From contig CANMEQ010000008.1 of the NCBI GenBank assembly GCA_947497065.1, forward strand, positions 47,515 through 111,514: a stretch of DNA of 64,000 nucleotides. The letters are read 5' to 3'. The notes below the pieces were generated by a model, which saw nothing but the letters and a program-made list of their open reading frames with translations, did no database searches and was not told the origin of the DNA. Within the stretch, counting starts at the first letter, position 1; every line of letters starts with the position of its first letter. The translations under genes and the position numbers were made by a program. This stretch comes from an uncultured Paracoccaceae bacterium (GTDB taxonomy: Bacteria > Pseudomonadota > Alphaproteobacteria > Rhodobacterales > Rhodobacteraceae). Of this stretch, positions 23,867 through 32,924 are shown piece by piece.

Positions 23867-24031
23867 ATGACAAATTTCACGCGACGCGGGTTCTTGGCCA
23901 CGAGTGCTGCAACCCTTGGGGTACGGGCGGCTGCGCCGTTTGCACGCACGGGCGGCGGGCGGCGTATCCTGACATTGGTGTATGACAAGTCTATCGGCGC
24001 GATGCGCGCAGTGGAGCGGATCGTGCCGTAG
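23867..24031 (+). CDS. Tiny Tat-signal protein (54 residues)
   Basis: A short ORF with a very strong ribosome site (AAGAGGAGG at 23852-23860) starts MTNFTRRGFLATSAATLGVR, a textbook twin-arginine signal with Arg-Arg-Gly-Phe-Leu. After the signal only about 25 residues remain (GGGRRILTLVYDKSIGAMRA, then VERIVP). Similar short proteins may be conserved near hisC in relatives, as far as I recall. It is divergent from hisC across a 74-bp gap. A truncated former exported protein is the alternative explanation. Confidence 0.6.
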   Translation: MTNFTRRGFLATSAATLGVRAAAPFARTGGGRRILTLVYDKSIGAMRAVERIVP

Positions 24032-24126
24032 GGCGGTGCAAGTCGGGCCCAAAGGGACCTGTTTTACCAGTTTGCCATGGGCGTTTGCCTACTTGTCGTG
24101 GGCGAGACGCCTGTTTGAAACAGAAA

Positions 24127-24158
24127 AGGCGCGCCACACTGGAGAGTATGGCACGCCT
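24127..24158 (-). terminator. Rho-independent terminator of valS
   Basis: Read on the minus strand, the arms AGGCGTGCCA and TGGCGCGCCT (one G-T/A-type mismatch position) enclose a 12-base loop and are followed by TTTTCTGTTT. It lies 35 bases after the valS stop. Confidence 0.75.
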
Positions 24159-24192
24159 GTCTTGAGATTTCGTTAAGCCTGACGCGGAACGG

Positions 24193-27100
24193 CTAGATTT
24201 CGTTCAACTGGGCCAAGGCGGCGCTGAGTTGGGCGATTTCTTCTTCGCGCAGGGCCAAATTCGCTTTGGCTTCTTCGACCACTTCCGCTGTCGCATTGGC
24301 GGCGAATTTAGGGTTGCCGAGGCGACCCTTTAGGCCACCGGCCTCTTTTTCGACTTTGGCTAGGGATTTGGAAATACGAGATTTTTCCGCGTCCACGTCG
24401 ATAATGTCGGCCAGTGGGATCGCGAAGGTCGCGCCTTTGGTGCCGACCATGGCAGAGCCTTTGGGGGCCTCGCCTGTCGTCAAGTCTTCGACCCGTGCGA
24501 GACGTTTGATCAGCGCCTCTGATCCGGCCCATGCGGCGCGGGCGGCGTCGTCGGCCTCGGTTTGGACGAGGGGGGCGAACAAGCCTGCGGGCACGTTCAT
24601 CTGAGCGCGGGTTGAGCGAATGTTTTCAATGATTTGGATGACCCAGGTCATTTCCGCATCAGCGGCATCATCGATCAGGTCGAGGCCGTAGTCTGGCCAC
24701 GCTTGGTGGGCCAGAAGAGAGGTATTGCCATCGATGGCCCAGAGCTCTTCGGTGATGAAAGGCATGACCGGGTGCATCAGGATAAGGCATTGATTTAGAA
24801 CCCAATTCATGACCTGACGGGTTTCTGCCTTTTCGTCGTCTGAGCCATCCATCAACAGGGGTTTGGACAGTTCGACATACCAGTCGCAGACCTTGCCCCA
24901 GACGAATTTATACATCGTGTCCGCCGCGTCGTTGAAGCGGTAGGCGGCGAGGGCTGCGTCGATGTCTGCGCGGGCGCGGGCGGTTTCGCCGATGATCCAT
25001 TTGTTGACCGATTTTTCGGGGCACAAGGCGTACACATCCTGTGCACCACCTGTATGTACAGAGTCTGCACCGAAGGCGTTGTTCATTTCGGCGAAACGGC
25101 AGGCGTTCCAGATTTTGGTGCCGAAGTTCCGGTAGCCCGCGATGCGCTGCGTGTCGAGTTTCAGCGCGCCGCCCAAGGAGGCCATGGCGGTGTTGGTGAA
25201 ACGCAGCGCGTCGGCGCCGTATTCGTCGATGATGTCGAGCGGGTCGATGACGTTGCCCGTGGATTTCGACATCTTCTTACCCTTGGCATCGCGCACGAGG
25301 CCGTGGAGGTAGATGGTGTTGAACGGGATATCGTCGACGACGGCGAGCTGCATCATCATCATCCGTGCGACCCAGAAGAACAGAATGTCCTGACCGGTGA
25401 TCAGATCGGATGTTGGGAAGTATTTCGCCAGTTCCTCGGTTTCTTCGGGCCAGCCAAGTGTGCCGATGGGCCAGAGGCCGGAAGAGAACCATGTGTCGAG
25501 GACGTCCGGGTCGCGATATAGTGAGGCCGTGAGGCCATTTTTTTCACTAAACCCAGAAGCTGTTGGCTGGCCCGTTAATGTGGTTTCACCTTCAAAACCG
25601 CCTTCGATTACTTTTACTGTTGAGCCGTAATACTGCTTGGCGAGTTCAAATGCATCTTCAAGACTAGAAGCACAGAACGGAACAGGATCTGATGGATCCA
25701 AAATTTCTGCGTAATTCTTCAAGTTCGCATCTGTTGGATCACCAGTTAGTTTTGGTCCATACCAAACCGGAATTTGGTGGCCCCACCAGAGCTGGCGGGA
25801 GATGCACCATGGTTCGATGTTCTCTAACCAGTGGTAGTAGGTTTTCTCGCCGCTTTCGGGCAGGATTTTTACCGTGCCATCGCGGACAGCATCGAGGGCA
25901 GGGCCCACGATTTTGTCGGTTTCAACGAACCATTGGTCCGTGAGCATGGGCTCGATGACGACTTTGGAGCGGTCACCGAAGGGCTGCATGATTTTCTTGT
26001 TTTCGACCATGGGGACGGTCTCGGTCACGTCAACCTTTTCACCGTCGTCGTTTTTCACTTTGCGGGTGACCTCGTGCATGACGGCGAGGCCTTCGGCGGT
26101 GATGTCGGCGATGACTTTTTCACGGGCCTCAAAACGGTCGAGGCCGCGGTAGGCTTCTGGGACAAGGTTCATGGCTGCTACCATGGCCTCGTCAAACTCG
26201 ATCTCGCCGTTGGCGATTTTTTGGGCGGCGGCGGCTTCTTCAACGTAGGGCTTGCCGTCGGCGCGCATGGCACCTTTGGTGTCCATAAGGGAGTACATGG
26301 GGATGCCGCCGCGTTTGGCGACCATGTAGTCGTTAAAGTCGTGGGCACCGGTGATTTTCACCGCACCTGAACCGAAGTCCATATCTGGGTAATCATCGGT
26401 GATGATTGGGATGAGACGGCGAGATTCTTTTGGGCCAACGGGAATTTCGCAGAGTTTTCCGATAATTGGCGCGTAACGTTCATCGCGTGGGTTCACGGCA
26501 ACCGCGCCGTCGCCGAGCATGGTTTCGGGACGGGTGGTCGCGATGGAGATATAGTTACGCTCTTCGCTAAGTGTTACGTTTCCGTCCTCGTCCTTCTCGA
26601 CGTAGGTGTAGGTTTCGCCCCCTGCGAGCGGGTATTTGAAGTGCCACATGTGGCCGTCTACTTCGATGTTTTCGACCTCGAGATCGGAGATCGCTGTTTC
26701 GAAGTGAGGGTCCCAGTTGACGAGGCGTTTGCCGCGATAGATCAGGCCTTTGTTGTACATTTCAACGAAGACTTTGATGACGGCATCGTGGAAGTTGCCG
26801 CCAGCCACGTCGGCGGGTGCGCCGGGGGCGCCGGACATGGTGAAGGCTTCGCGGGACCAGTCACAGGACGCGCCGAGACGTTTGAGCTGGTTGATGATGG
26901 TGCCGCCGGAGTGGGCTTTCCAGTCCCAGACTTTTTCGAGGAACTTTTCGCGGCCCAGTTCGGTGCGTTTGGGTTGCTGGGTTTCCATCAACTGGCGTTC
27001 GACAACCATTTGTGTGGCGATGCCTGCGTGGTCGGTGCCGACTTGCCAGAGCGTGTCGAAGCCGCGCATGCGGTGCCAGCGCACGAGGATGTCTTGCAGG

Positions 27101-27279
27101 GTGTTGTTGAAGGCGTGGCCCATGTGCAGGACGCCTGTCACGTTGGGTGGCGGGATCATGATGGAGTAGGTTTCAGACCGCGAGGCGTTGGCGCCTGCTT
27201 TGAAGGCGTCCTCGGACAGCCAGCGGTCGGTGATGCGGGCCTCAGCTTCGGCCGCTTCGAATTTCTTTTCCATGGGCAT
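24193..27279 (-). CDS. valS: Valyl-tRNA synthetase
   Basis: About 1028 residues, a class I aminoacyl-tRNA synthetase that charges tRNA-Val. It shows the HIGH-type motif [18 protein letters not shown] near residue 50 and KMSKS in [17 protein letters not shown]. The editing (CP1) domain lies between them, and a C-terminal coiled coil ([20 protein letters not shown], then [11 protein letters not shown]) closes the protein. The ATG at 27279 was preferred over 27294 because AAAGG precedes it at a suitable distance. In many alphaproteobacteria valS follows popZ; here they are separated by seven to eight genes. Confidence 0.97.
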   Translation of the reverse strand: MPMEKKFEAAEAEARITDRWLSEDAFKAGANASRSETYSIMIPPPNVTGVLHMGHAFNNTLQDILVRWHRMRGFDTLWQVGTDHAGIATQMVVERQLMETQQPKRTELGREKFLEKVWDWKAHSGGTIINQLKRLGASCDWSREAFTMSGAPGAPADVAGGNFHDAVIKVFVEMYNKGLIYRGKRLVNWDPHFETAISDLEVENIEVDGHMWHFKYPLAGGETYTYVEKDEDGNVTLSEERNYISIATTRPETMLGDGAVAVNPRDERYAPIIGKLCEIPVGPKESRRLIPIITDDYPDMDFGSGAVKITGAHDFNDYMVAKRGGIPMYSLMDTKGAMRADGKPYVEEAAAAQKIANGEIEFDEAMVAAMNLVPEAYRGLDRFEAREKVIADITAEGLAVMHEVTRKVKNDDGEKVDVTETVPMVENKKIMQPFGDRSKVVIEPMLTDQWFVETDKIVGPALDAVRDGTVKILPESGEKTYYHWLENIEPWCISRQLWWGHQIPVWYGPKLTGDPTDANLKNYAEILDPSDPVPFCASSLEDAFELAKQYYGSTVKVIEGGFEGETTLTGQPTASGFSEKNGLTASLYRDPDVLDTWFSSGLWPIGTLGWPEETEELAKYFPTSDLITGQDILFFWVARMMMMQLAVVDDIPFNTIYLHGLVRDAKGKKMSKSTGNVIDPLDIIDEYGADALRFTNTAMASLGGALKLDTQRIAGYRNFGTKIWNACRFAEMNNAFGADSVHTGGAQDVYALCPEKSVNKWIIGETARARADIDAALAAYRFNDAADTMYKFVWGKVCDWYVELSKPLLMDGSDDEKAETRQVMNWVLNQCLILMHPVMPFITEELWAIDGNTSLLAHQAWPDYGLDLIDDAADAEMTWVIQIIENIRSTRAQMNVPAGLFAPLVQTEADDAARAAWAGSEALIKRLARVEDLTTGEAPKGSAMVGTKGATFAIPLADIIDVDAEKSRISKSLAKVEKEAGGLKGRLGNPKFAANATAEVVEEAKANLALREEEIAQLSAALAQLNEI

Positions 27280-27449
27280 GGTGTAGCCTTTCATCCAGTT
27301 GGGGGTGAAATACCGAATGGGGCGAGAAAGGGAAAGCGGAAGGGGCGCAATGGGGTGGAAATTATGTTGTCTGCGTTAGGGCGTTAACCATTTGTTAACT
27401 TTTAGGTGGGCACAATCACCTTAAGGTTGTGTGGAGGAGCGCAGCCCTA

Positions 27450-27539
27450 GCGAAACAAGGTGCCGGTTTTGGTTTTCCTGACCAGACAGCAGACGCCACT
27501 CACACCCAGAACAGATGTCTCAACGGTGCCTTGTTTCGC
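27450..27539 (+). ncRNA. Candidate structured RNA, unidentified
   Basis: The gap 27280-27750 holds no convincing gene. Within it GCGAAACAAGGTGCCG (27450-27465) can pair with CGGTGCCTTGTTTCGC (27524-27539) over 16 consecutive positions including two G-U wobbles, enclosing 58 bases with smaller helices (GGUU/GACC, AGACA/UGUCT). A second hairpin follows at about 27542-27562 (CCCCxCGC, loop, GCGxGGGG). The wobble pairs make sense for RNA rather than for a protein site. It could be a small RNA or a 5' leader of the DUF2235 gene. Strand is inferred from the following gene. A 6S-like RNA was considered but not supported. The rest of the gap holds a GTTAAC/GTTAAC pair at about 27383-27399 and the near-palindrome CACAATCACCTTAAGGTTGTG at 27411-27431. 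Confidence 0.4.
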
Positions 27540-27750
27540 CCCCCCCGCAGGAGGCGTGGGGCCATTGGGGCCACGCGAGGCTGGTCATATCCTCACTGCA
27601 TCGTTTATGGACGTGGGCATGCAGACTGCCGATAACAAAGACATGAAGACCTATGCCCCCGATGTATGCCTGATGTATGGATGTGCCGTTGGACGTCGCT
27701 TGGCGTGTTTGGATATGGCCCGTCTGGATATGGCGAGGATGATGTGGTGA

Positions 27751-28872
27751 GTGAAGCCGCTGTTTAATTGGGTGAAATCAATCCTTGGCCGTTCGGATCC
27801 GCCAGAGATGGGGGGCACGCGGGCGCGTGGGGTGGCGACGCATGTTGTGATTTTGGATGGAACGTTGTCGAGCCTCGTCGAGGGGCGCGAAACCCATGCG
27901 GGGCAGCTCTATAAGTTGCTGTTGGAGGCGGGGACGGGTGCGAACCTGACGGTTTATTATGAGCCGGGAATTCAATGGAACGGCTGGTCGGGCACTTTGG
28001 ATGTGATGCAAGGGCGCGGGATTAACCGACAGATCAAGCGGGCCTACGGTGTTTTGGCCTCGCGGTATCGGGCGGGGGACCGGATCGTTTTGGCGGGCTA
28101 TTCGCGCGGGGCCTATGCGGCGCGGTCGCTGGCGGGGGTGATCGATCTGGTTGGATTGGTGAACCACAATTGCGCGACCGAACGTAGCGTGACCTTGGCG
28201 TATCGGCATTACAGACGTGGGGGGCGAGGGGCCGCAGCGTCGGCGTTTCGGAAAAAGTTTTGCCATCCGCAGGTCGAGATTGAGGCCGTGGCGGTGTGGG
28301 ATACGGTGAAGGCCTTGGGGGTGCGGTTGCCCGGCATTTGGCAATTCAGTGAAGTGAAACATGCATTTCATAACCATGCGCTCGGCCATTCCATCAAACA
28401 CGGGTTTCATGCGCTGGCCTTGGATGAGCGGCGCGCGGCCTATGAGCCGGTGATGTGGTCCAGCCCCGAGGCGTGGGATGGGCATATGGAGCAGGTTTGG
28501 TTTGCTGGCACCCATGGCGACGTGGGCGGGCAATTGACGGGGTATGAACCGGCGCGGCCTTTGGCGAATATTACATTGGTTTGGATGTTGCAGCGCTTGG
28601 CGGCCTGCAATGTGCCCTTGCCTGAGGGCTGGCAGGCGCGGTTTCCGACCGACCCCCATGCGCCGTCCATCGGGGGGTGGCGTGGATTGTCCAAGCTGTT
28701 TTTGACGCGCGGCGCGCGCGCGGTGGGGCGTGACCCGTCTGAGCGGGTGCATGAGACGGTGTATCTGCGCAAGGGCGAGACGGTGGTGGACACCGCGACG
28801 GAGGCTGAGGCCGTACAGACGGAGGCCGTTGGGGCGGAAGCCTTGCAGAACGCAGAAGGCCAAGCCCGTTGA
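27751..28872 (+). CDS. DUF2235 alpha/beta-hydrolase-like protein
   Basis: A 373-residue soluble protein starting at GTG right after a stop codon. It has THVVILDGTLSSL at the start of the fold, YEPGIQWNGW, the nucleophile elbow AGYSRGAYAARSLAG near residue 112 (Gly-x-Ser-x-Gly), AVWDTVKALG and WFAGTHGDVGG. This is the DUF2235 pattern that is also found in Tle1 phospholipase effectors of type VI secretion. No secretion genes are adjacent and there is no signal peptide, so a housekeeping esterase/lipase role is equally possible. The C-terminal tail is a Glu/Ala/Val repeat-like segment (TEAEAVQTEAVGAEALQ). Confidence 0.82.
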   Translation: MKPLFNWVKSILGRSDPPEMGGTRARGVATHVVILDGTLSSLVEGRETHAGQLYKLLLEAGTGANLTVYYEPGIQWNGWSGTLDVMQGRGINRQIKRAYGVLASRYRAGDRIVLAGYSRGAYAARSLAGVIDLVGLVNHNCATERSVTLAYRHYRRGGRGAAASAFRKKFCHPQVEIEAVAVWDTVKALGVRLPGIWQFSEVKHAFHNHALGHSIKHGFHALALDERRAAYEPVMWSSPEAWDGHMEQVWFAGTHGDVGGQLTGYEPARPLANITLVWMLQRLAACNVPLPEGWQARFPTDPHAPSIGGWRGLSKLFLTRGARAVGRDPSERVHETVYLRKGETVVDTATEAEAVQTEAVGAEALQNAEGQAR

Positions 28873-28935
28873 TCGTGTCACGGAGCTTGGCCTGAATTTT
28901 TGGTGCGGCCCTTTGCCAGCGCGGATCGCGGCGGG

Positions 28936-29799
28936 TTAGGCCACGTTTTCGAGCTGGAGTTTCGGGGTGATGCCCAAGGCGTGACAAATGTCGCGCGTGA
29001 GTTCTGGTTTGTTCAGCGTGTAGAAGTGCAGGTGGTCGACGCCTTCGGAGCACAGATCATCGCACAGCTCGGTCGCTTGCGCGCGGGCCAGAAGATCGGC
29101 CGCGTCTGCGTCTGTCGCGTTGTTGAACGCATCGTGCAGGACCTGCGGGATGTTTGCGCCACACATGTTTGCGAATTTTTGCACACCGGTCCAGTTTTCG
29201 ATCGGCAGGATGCCGGGCAGGATCGGCGCGGTGATGCCCGCATCGGCGCAGGCGTCGCGGAAGCGCAGGTAGGTGTCAGCCTCAAAGAAGAACTGGGTGA
29301 TGGCGCGGGTGGCGCCGGCATCGATTTTCGCTTTCAGATGATCGATGCATTCTTGCATATCGGTCGCGTCGGGGTGGGGTTCTGGGTAGGCGCCCACGGT
29401 GACATCGAAGCCTTTGTCGGCCAAGGCGCGTGTGAGGTCGATGGAGCCGGAGAAGCCCTGCGGGTGGGGTTGGAATTTGCCGGAGCCTTTGGGGGGATCG
29501 CCGCGCAGGGCCACGATGTGGTTCACGCCTGCGGCTTTGTAGGTGTCGGCAATTTCAAGAGTTTCTTCGCGGGTCGCGTTGACGCAGGTCAGGTGAGCTG
29601 CGACGGACAGCGGCGTTGTTTTGTTCAGCGCTTCGACCGCTTCGTGGGTGAGCTGGCGGGTGGTGCCGCCTGCGCCATAGGTGACGGACACGAAGGTGGG
29701 GTCGAGGGGGGCCAATGTCTGCACGCAGTCCCACAGCCGGAACGACGCCTGAAGCGTTTTGGGCGGGAAAAATTCAAGCGATACGGATGGCGTGGACAT
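28936..29799 (-). CDS. metF: 5,10-methylenetetrahydrofolate reductase
   Basis: 287 residues, a flavoprotein TIM barrel that makes 5-methyl-THF for methionine synthesis. Features include SLEFFPPKTLQA at the N-terminus, FVSVTYGAGGTTRQLTHEAV, the FAD-binding ALRGDPPKG, and ITQFFFEADTYLRF near residue 190. It is divergent from a LysR-type gene, and the intervening 93 bp contain a perfect MetR-type box, consistent with activation by MetR with homocysteine as co-effector. Confidence 0.95.
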   Translation of the reverse strand: MSTPSVSLEFFPPKTLQASFRLWDCVQTLAPLDPTFVSVTYGAGGTTRQLTHEAVEALNKTTPLSVAAHLTCVNATREETLEIADTYKAAGVNHIVALRGDPPKGSGKFQPHPQGFSGSIDLTRALADKGFDVTVGAYPEPHPDATDMQECIDHLKAKIDAGATRAITQFFFEADTYLRFRDACADAGITAPILPGILPIENWTGVQKFANMCGANIPQVLHDAFNNATDADAADLLARAQATELCDDLCSEGVDHLHFYTLNKPELTRDICHALGITPKLQLENVA

Positions 29800-29846
29800 G
29801 ACGGACTTCTCCTAAAGGTTGCCCTTTTATCGTGTATCGGATTATG

Positions 29847-29859
29847 TGAAGCAAATTCA
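29847..29859. promoter_or_regulatory. MetR-type binding site between metF and its regulator
   Basis: TGAAGCAAATTCA matches the enterobacterial MetR consensus TGAA-N5-TTCA exactly. It lies 48 bp from the metF start and 34 bp from the LysR-gene start. The nearby segment AAATTTCACGAAGTTCATGA may contain a weaker second site. Confidence 0.65.
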
Positions 29860-29892
29860 TAAATTTCACGAAGTTCATGAGGGTCACTAACA

Positions 29893-30798
29893 ATGCACAT
29901 CGAATTTCGACATCTGCGCACGATTAAAGCGATCCATGAGACCGGTGGTTTGGCACGGGCGGCGGACACATTGGGGATCACGCAATCGGCGTTGAGCCAT
30001 CAGATCAAGGGGATCGAGGATCAGGCCGGGGTGGAGCTGTTTGTGCGCCGGTCCAAGCCGTTGAAATTGTCGGCGGCGGGGCAACGGTTGCTGGCGGCGG
30101 CGGACCGGATTTTGCCGGAGGTGGCCGCGCTGGAGGCGGAGTTTTCGGGGTTGGTGCAGGGGCGCGCGGGGCGCATGCATATCGCCATTGAGTGCCATGC
30201 CTGTTTCGAGTGGTTGTTTCCGGTTTTGGAAGGGTTTCGCAAGGCGTGGCCGGATGTGGATGTGGATATTCGCCCCGGTTTGGCGTTTGATGCTTTGCCT
30301 GCGTTGCGCAAGGAAGAGGTGGATTTGGTGGTGTCGTCGGACCCTGAGGATATGCCCGGTGTGACGTTCCTGCCGTTGTTTGATTACGAGCCTGTGTTTG
30401 TGGCGGCGGCCAATCATCCGTTGGCGCAAAAAGAGTTCATCACCGCAGAAGATTTTCGCGATGAGACGTTGATCACTTACCCCGTGGATCGCGCGCGGTT
30501 GGATGTGTTTTCGCAGTTGTTGACGCCTGCGAAGGTGAACCCCAAAGAGGTGCGGCAGGTGGAGTTGACGGCGGTCATTTTGCTGTTGGTGGCGTCTAAT
30601 CGCGGGGTGGCGGTGCTGCCCGATTGGGTGGTGCGCCAGTCGTCTTACGGGTCGGATTATGTGACGCGGCCCTTGACCGAAACGGGGCTGACGCGGCGGT
30701 TGTATGCTGCGGTGCGCGAGGACGAGGCGGACCTGCCGTATGTGTCGCATTTGGTGCGCAATGCCCGTCAGGAAGCCGTAAAATTGCAACGCGCCTAG
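29893..30798 (+). CDS. metR: LysR-family regulator, MetR-like
   Basis: A 301-residue LysR protein. The N-terminal winged HTH is IEFRHLRTIKAIHETGGLAR, then AADTLGITQSALSHQIKGIE. The rest is the two-lobed effector domain (IAIECHACFEWLFPVLEGFR near residue 95, a region typical of MetR). MetR proteins activate metF, metE or metH in response to homocysteine. The gene is divergent from metF with a MetR box between them. Its stop overlaps the stop of the GGDEF gene on the other strand. Confidence 0.85.
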   Translation: MHIEFRHLRTIKAIHETGGLARAADTLGITQSALSHQIKGIEDQAGVELFVRRSKPLKLSAAGQRLLAAADRILPEVAALEAEFSGLVQGRAGRMHIAIECHACFEWLFPVLEGFRKAWPDVDVDIRPGLAFDALPALRKEEVDLVVSSDPEDMPGVTFLPLFDYEPVFVAAANHPLAQKEFITAEDFRDETLITYPVDRARLDVFSQLLTPAKVNPKEVRQVELTAVILLLVASNRGVAVLPDWVVRQSSYGSDYVTRPLTETGLTRRLYAAVREDEADLPYVSHLVRNARQEAVKLQRA

Positions 30799-32732
30799 GC
30801 GGCGTGCTGGCCTTGTAACAGGTCGATTGCTTCCTCCAGTGGGACTGCTGTGCTGAACAGGGGGCCGTGGGCGCAGTGGCAGCCCGCGTCGCTCAGCGCC
30901 TGTTTTTGGTCTTCTGTTTCAACGCCTTGTGCGACGGTGGCAAGCCCGAGGGCTTTGGCGATGTCGACGATGCCGCGCACCAGCACGGCGGTTTTGGGAT
31001 CGCTGTCGAGGCTGGCGGTGAGGGTGGGGGCGATTTTAAGTTCGTCGAAGGTGAGCTGCTGCAAGTGGTGCAGGGATGCATGGCCGGTGCCGAAGCTGCT
31101 GAGTGCTGTGCGCAGGCCCAAGGCGCGCAGGGCGGCCAGGTTGGATTTGATCATCTGCGGCGCGCGGCTGAGGACGATGTCTTCGGCGACGTCGAGGGTG
31201 AGGTGGGCGGCGATGGCCGGGTCGCGGGTGAGGATGGAGGTGAGATTTTGCTTGCCGGTGCCGGTGGCCAGTGTGATTTCGGGCACGTCGAAAGAGATTT
31301 GGCCCGGGTCGAGGTCCAGATCGAGGAGGCGGCGCAAATCTGTGGCGATGTGGTTGGCCATCATCGCGAGGAAATCATCGTGCAGGCCGAGGGATTTGAT
31401 GATGGGCAGAAAGGTGTCTGGCGTGCGGCTGCGGCCATCTTGGTGGTACCAGCGGGCGCAGGCCTGAAAACCGGTGATAACGCCTGTTTCTAGGTCGATT
31501 TTGGGGAGGTAGTGGGGGCGGATTTCGCCGTTGCGGACCGCCGTGATCAAGGCCTGTTTTTCGCGCGGGCACAATTGCGGGCCGCCCAAGCCCGCGTGAT
31601 AGAGCACCGGATCGGGGTTGGGTTTGGTTTTGGCATAAGACATGGCCAGATCGGCAGCGGCACACAGGGCGCCGACTGTGGGTGCGGGGATATTGGCGGT
31701 TGTGCGGTCGGTGAGGGCGATGCCGATGCTGCCCTGCACGTTGAGGTGATGACCGTCCCAGTCGATCGGGCGGCTGATGACGTTGGAGATTGCTTCGCCC
31801 AAGGACTGAGCCGCGTTCGGTTCATCCAGATCGCAGACAGCGCAGATCAATTCGTCGCCGCCCATGCGGCCGACGATGCCGGAATCGCCCACCAGCGAGG
31901 TCAGCCGTTCGGCGGTGATTTTCAAGGCATGGTCGCCGGCGGTGTAGCCGTAGACGTCGTTGATGGGTTTGAAGGTGTCCAAGCCGATGAGGTAGACGGC
32001 GATGTCGCTGTCCATGGTGTCTTGTTCTTCGAGCATCACGTTGAGGGCTTTGTCGAAGGCGGGGCGGGTGTAAAGGCCGGTGATCACATCGATGCGTTGC
32101 TGGTCTTGGAGTTGGATCAGGCGGGATTTGGCATCGGATTCGGCGACGGCCAGATCGTAGACGCTTTTCATATGGTGCCGCAGGGTTTCGACGGCGTGAT
32201 AGATCAGCAGGCTCACCACAACGAGGAGCATCAGCCATTCCGTTTGGGTGGCGGCACGGGGTGGGGTGGCGGACATGATGAAGACCGCGATCACCGTGGC
32301 GATGGTGATCGGCAAGAGCCGCACGACCAGAAAACTGGGGACGCGAGACCATGTGTTGGTCGCTTGGGTCCAAGCGACGAGAATCCAGACAAGGGCAATG
32401 ATTTTAACCGCCATGGAGGGGGAGAGGGCCAAGATCAGACAGGGCGTCAGGTAGACGATTGTGTTGAGCGCGCCCAAGAAGAACAGCGCCGTCAGGGTTT
32501 GGTCTTTGCTGAGGCGGTCGAGAGGCGGCTGACGTTTGGCGAGGCGCACGGCTGTGGGTTCTGAGAGCAGGGCGTAGAAGGCGACCAGCGTGCCCGTGAG
32601 GATATGCCCGAAGTAGAACATCATCGCGCAGAGTGCGGCGATCGAGGCCCATTTCGACCCTAGATCACGCTGCGCGAGCTTGGTGATGATGTCGTAGTAC
32701 GGTCTGTTCATGGCCGTAAGGGGGCGCAACAT
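30795..32732 (-). CDS. Membrane GGDEF/EAL protein with degenerate EAL domain
   Basis: 645 residues. The first 190 residues hold about five TM segments. A coiled region then leads to a GGDEF domain with the motif MGGDELICAV (near residue 290), still plausible for diguanylate cyclase activity. The EAL domain has GFQACARW where GFEALARW is expected (near 420), and FDELKIAPTL instead of the usual D-x-LKID. The catalytic Glu of EAL and the second Asp are therefore lost, so phosphodiesterase activity is unlikely and the domain may bind c-di-GMP or only regulate. It is convergent with the metR gene. Confidence 0.85.
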   Translation of the reverse strand: MLRPLTAMNRPYYDIITKLAQRDLGSKWASIAALCAMMFYFGHILTGTLVAFYALLSEPTAVRLAKRQPPLDRLSKDQTLTALFFLGALNTIVYLTPCLILALSPSMAVKIIALVWILVAWTQATNTWSRVPSFLVVRLLPITIATVIAVFIMSATPPRAATQTEWLMLLVVVSLLIYHAVETLRHHMKSVYDLAVAESDAKSRLIQLQDQQRIDVITGLYTRPAFDKALNVMLEEQDTMDSDIAVYLIGLDTFKPINDVYGYTAGDHALKITAERLTSLVGDSGIVGRMGGDELICAVCDLDEPNAAQSLGEAISNVISRPIDWDGHHLNVQGSIGIALTDRTTANIPAPTVGALCAAADLAMSYAKTKPNPDPVLYHAGLGGPQLCPREKQALITAVRNGEIRPHYLPKIDLETGVITGFQACARWYHQDGRSRTPDTFLPIIKSLGLHDDFLAMMANHIATDLRRLLDLDLDPGQISFDVPEITLATGTGKQNLTSILTRDPAIAAHLTLDVAEDIVLSRAPQMIKSNLAALRALGLRTALSSFGTGHASLHHLQQLTFDELKIAPTLTASLDSDPKTAVLVRGIVDIAKALGLATVAQGVETEDQKQALSDAGCHCAHGPLFSTAVPLEEAIDLLQGQHAA

Positions 32733-32924
32733 GGGGCGTGTTCCTCATTAAACGAAACTGAAAGGGTGACGTGACGGGGCGCATACGCCCGTTGGTCTTA
32801 CAGAACCAGAGGTTGTAGAATGTTTCAAGCGGGTTGGCCTCTTGTCGGGGCGTCAATGCTCGCCTATACGCCGCGCAAAGGGCTGCACCTTCGGTGATGG
32901 CCCAATCTGCCTTAGGAGACCGAC

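Noticed and set aside
27440..27565. SRP, tmRNA or RNase P RNA
   Set aside because: None of the conserved core sequences of these RNAs is present; only the stem is supported.
27460..27750. 96-residue ORF before the DUF2235 gene
   Set aside because: Lies across the 16-bp RNA stem, with low-complexity C-terminus and no domain, so not called as a gene.
27778..28881. 367-residue open frame antisense to the DUF2235 gene
   Set aside because: Composition of a shadow and no motif, whereas the sense frame has the Gly-x-Ser-x-Gly elbow.
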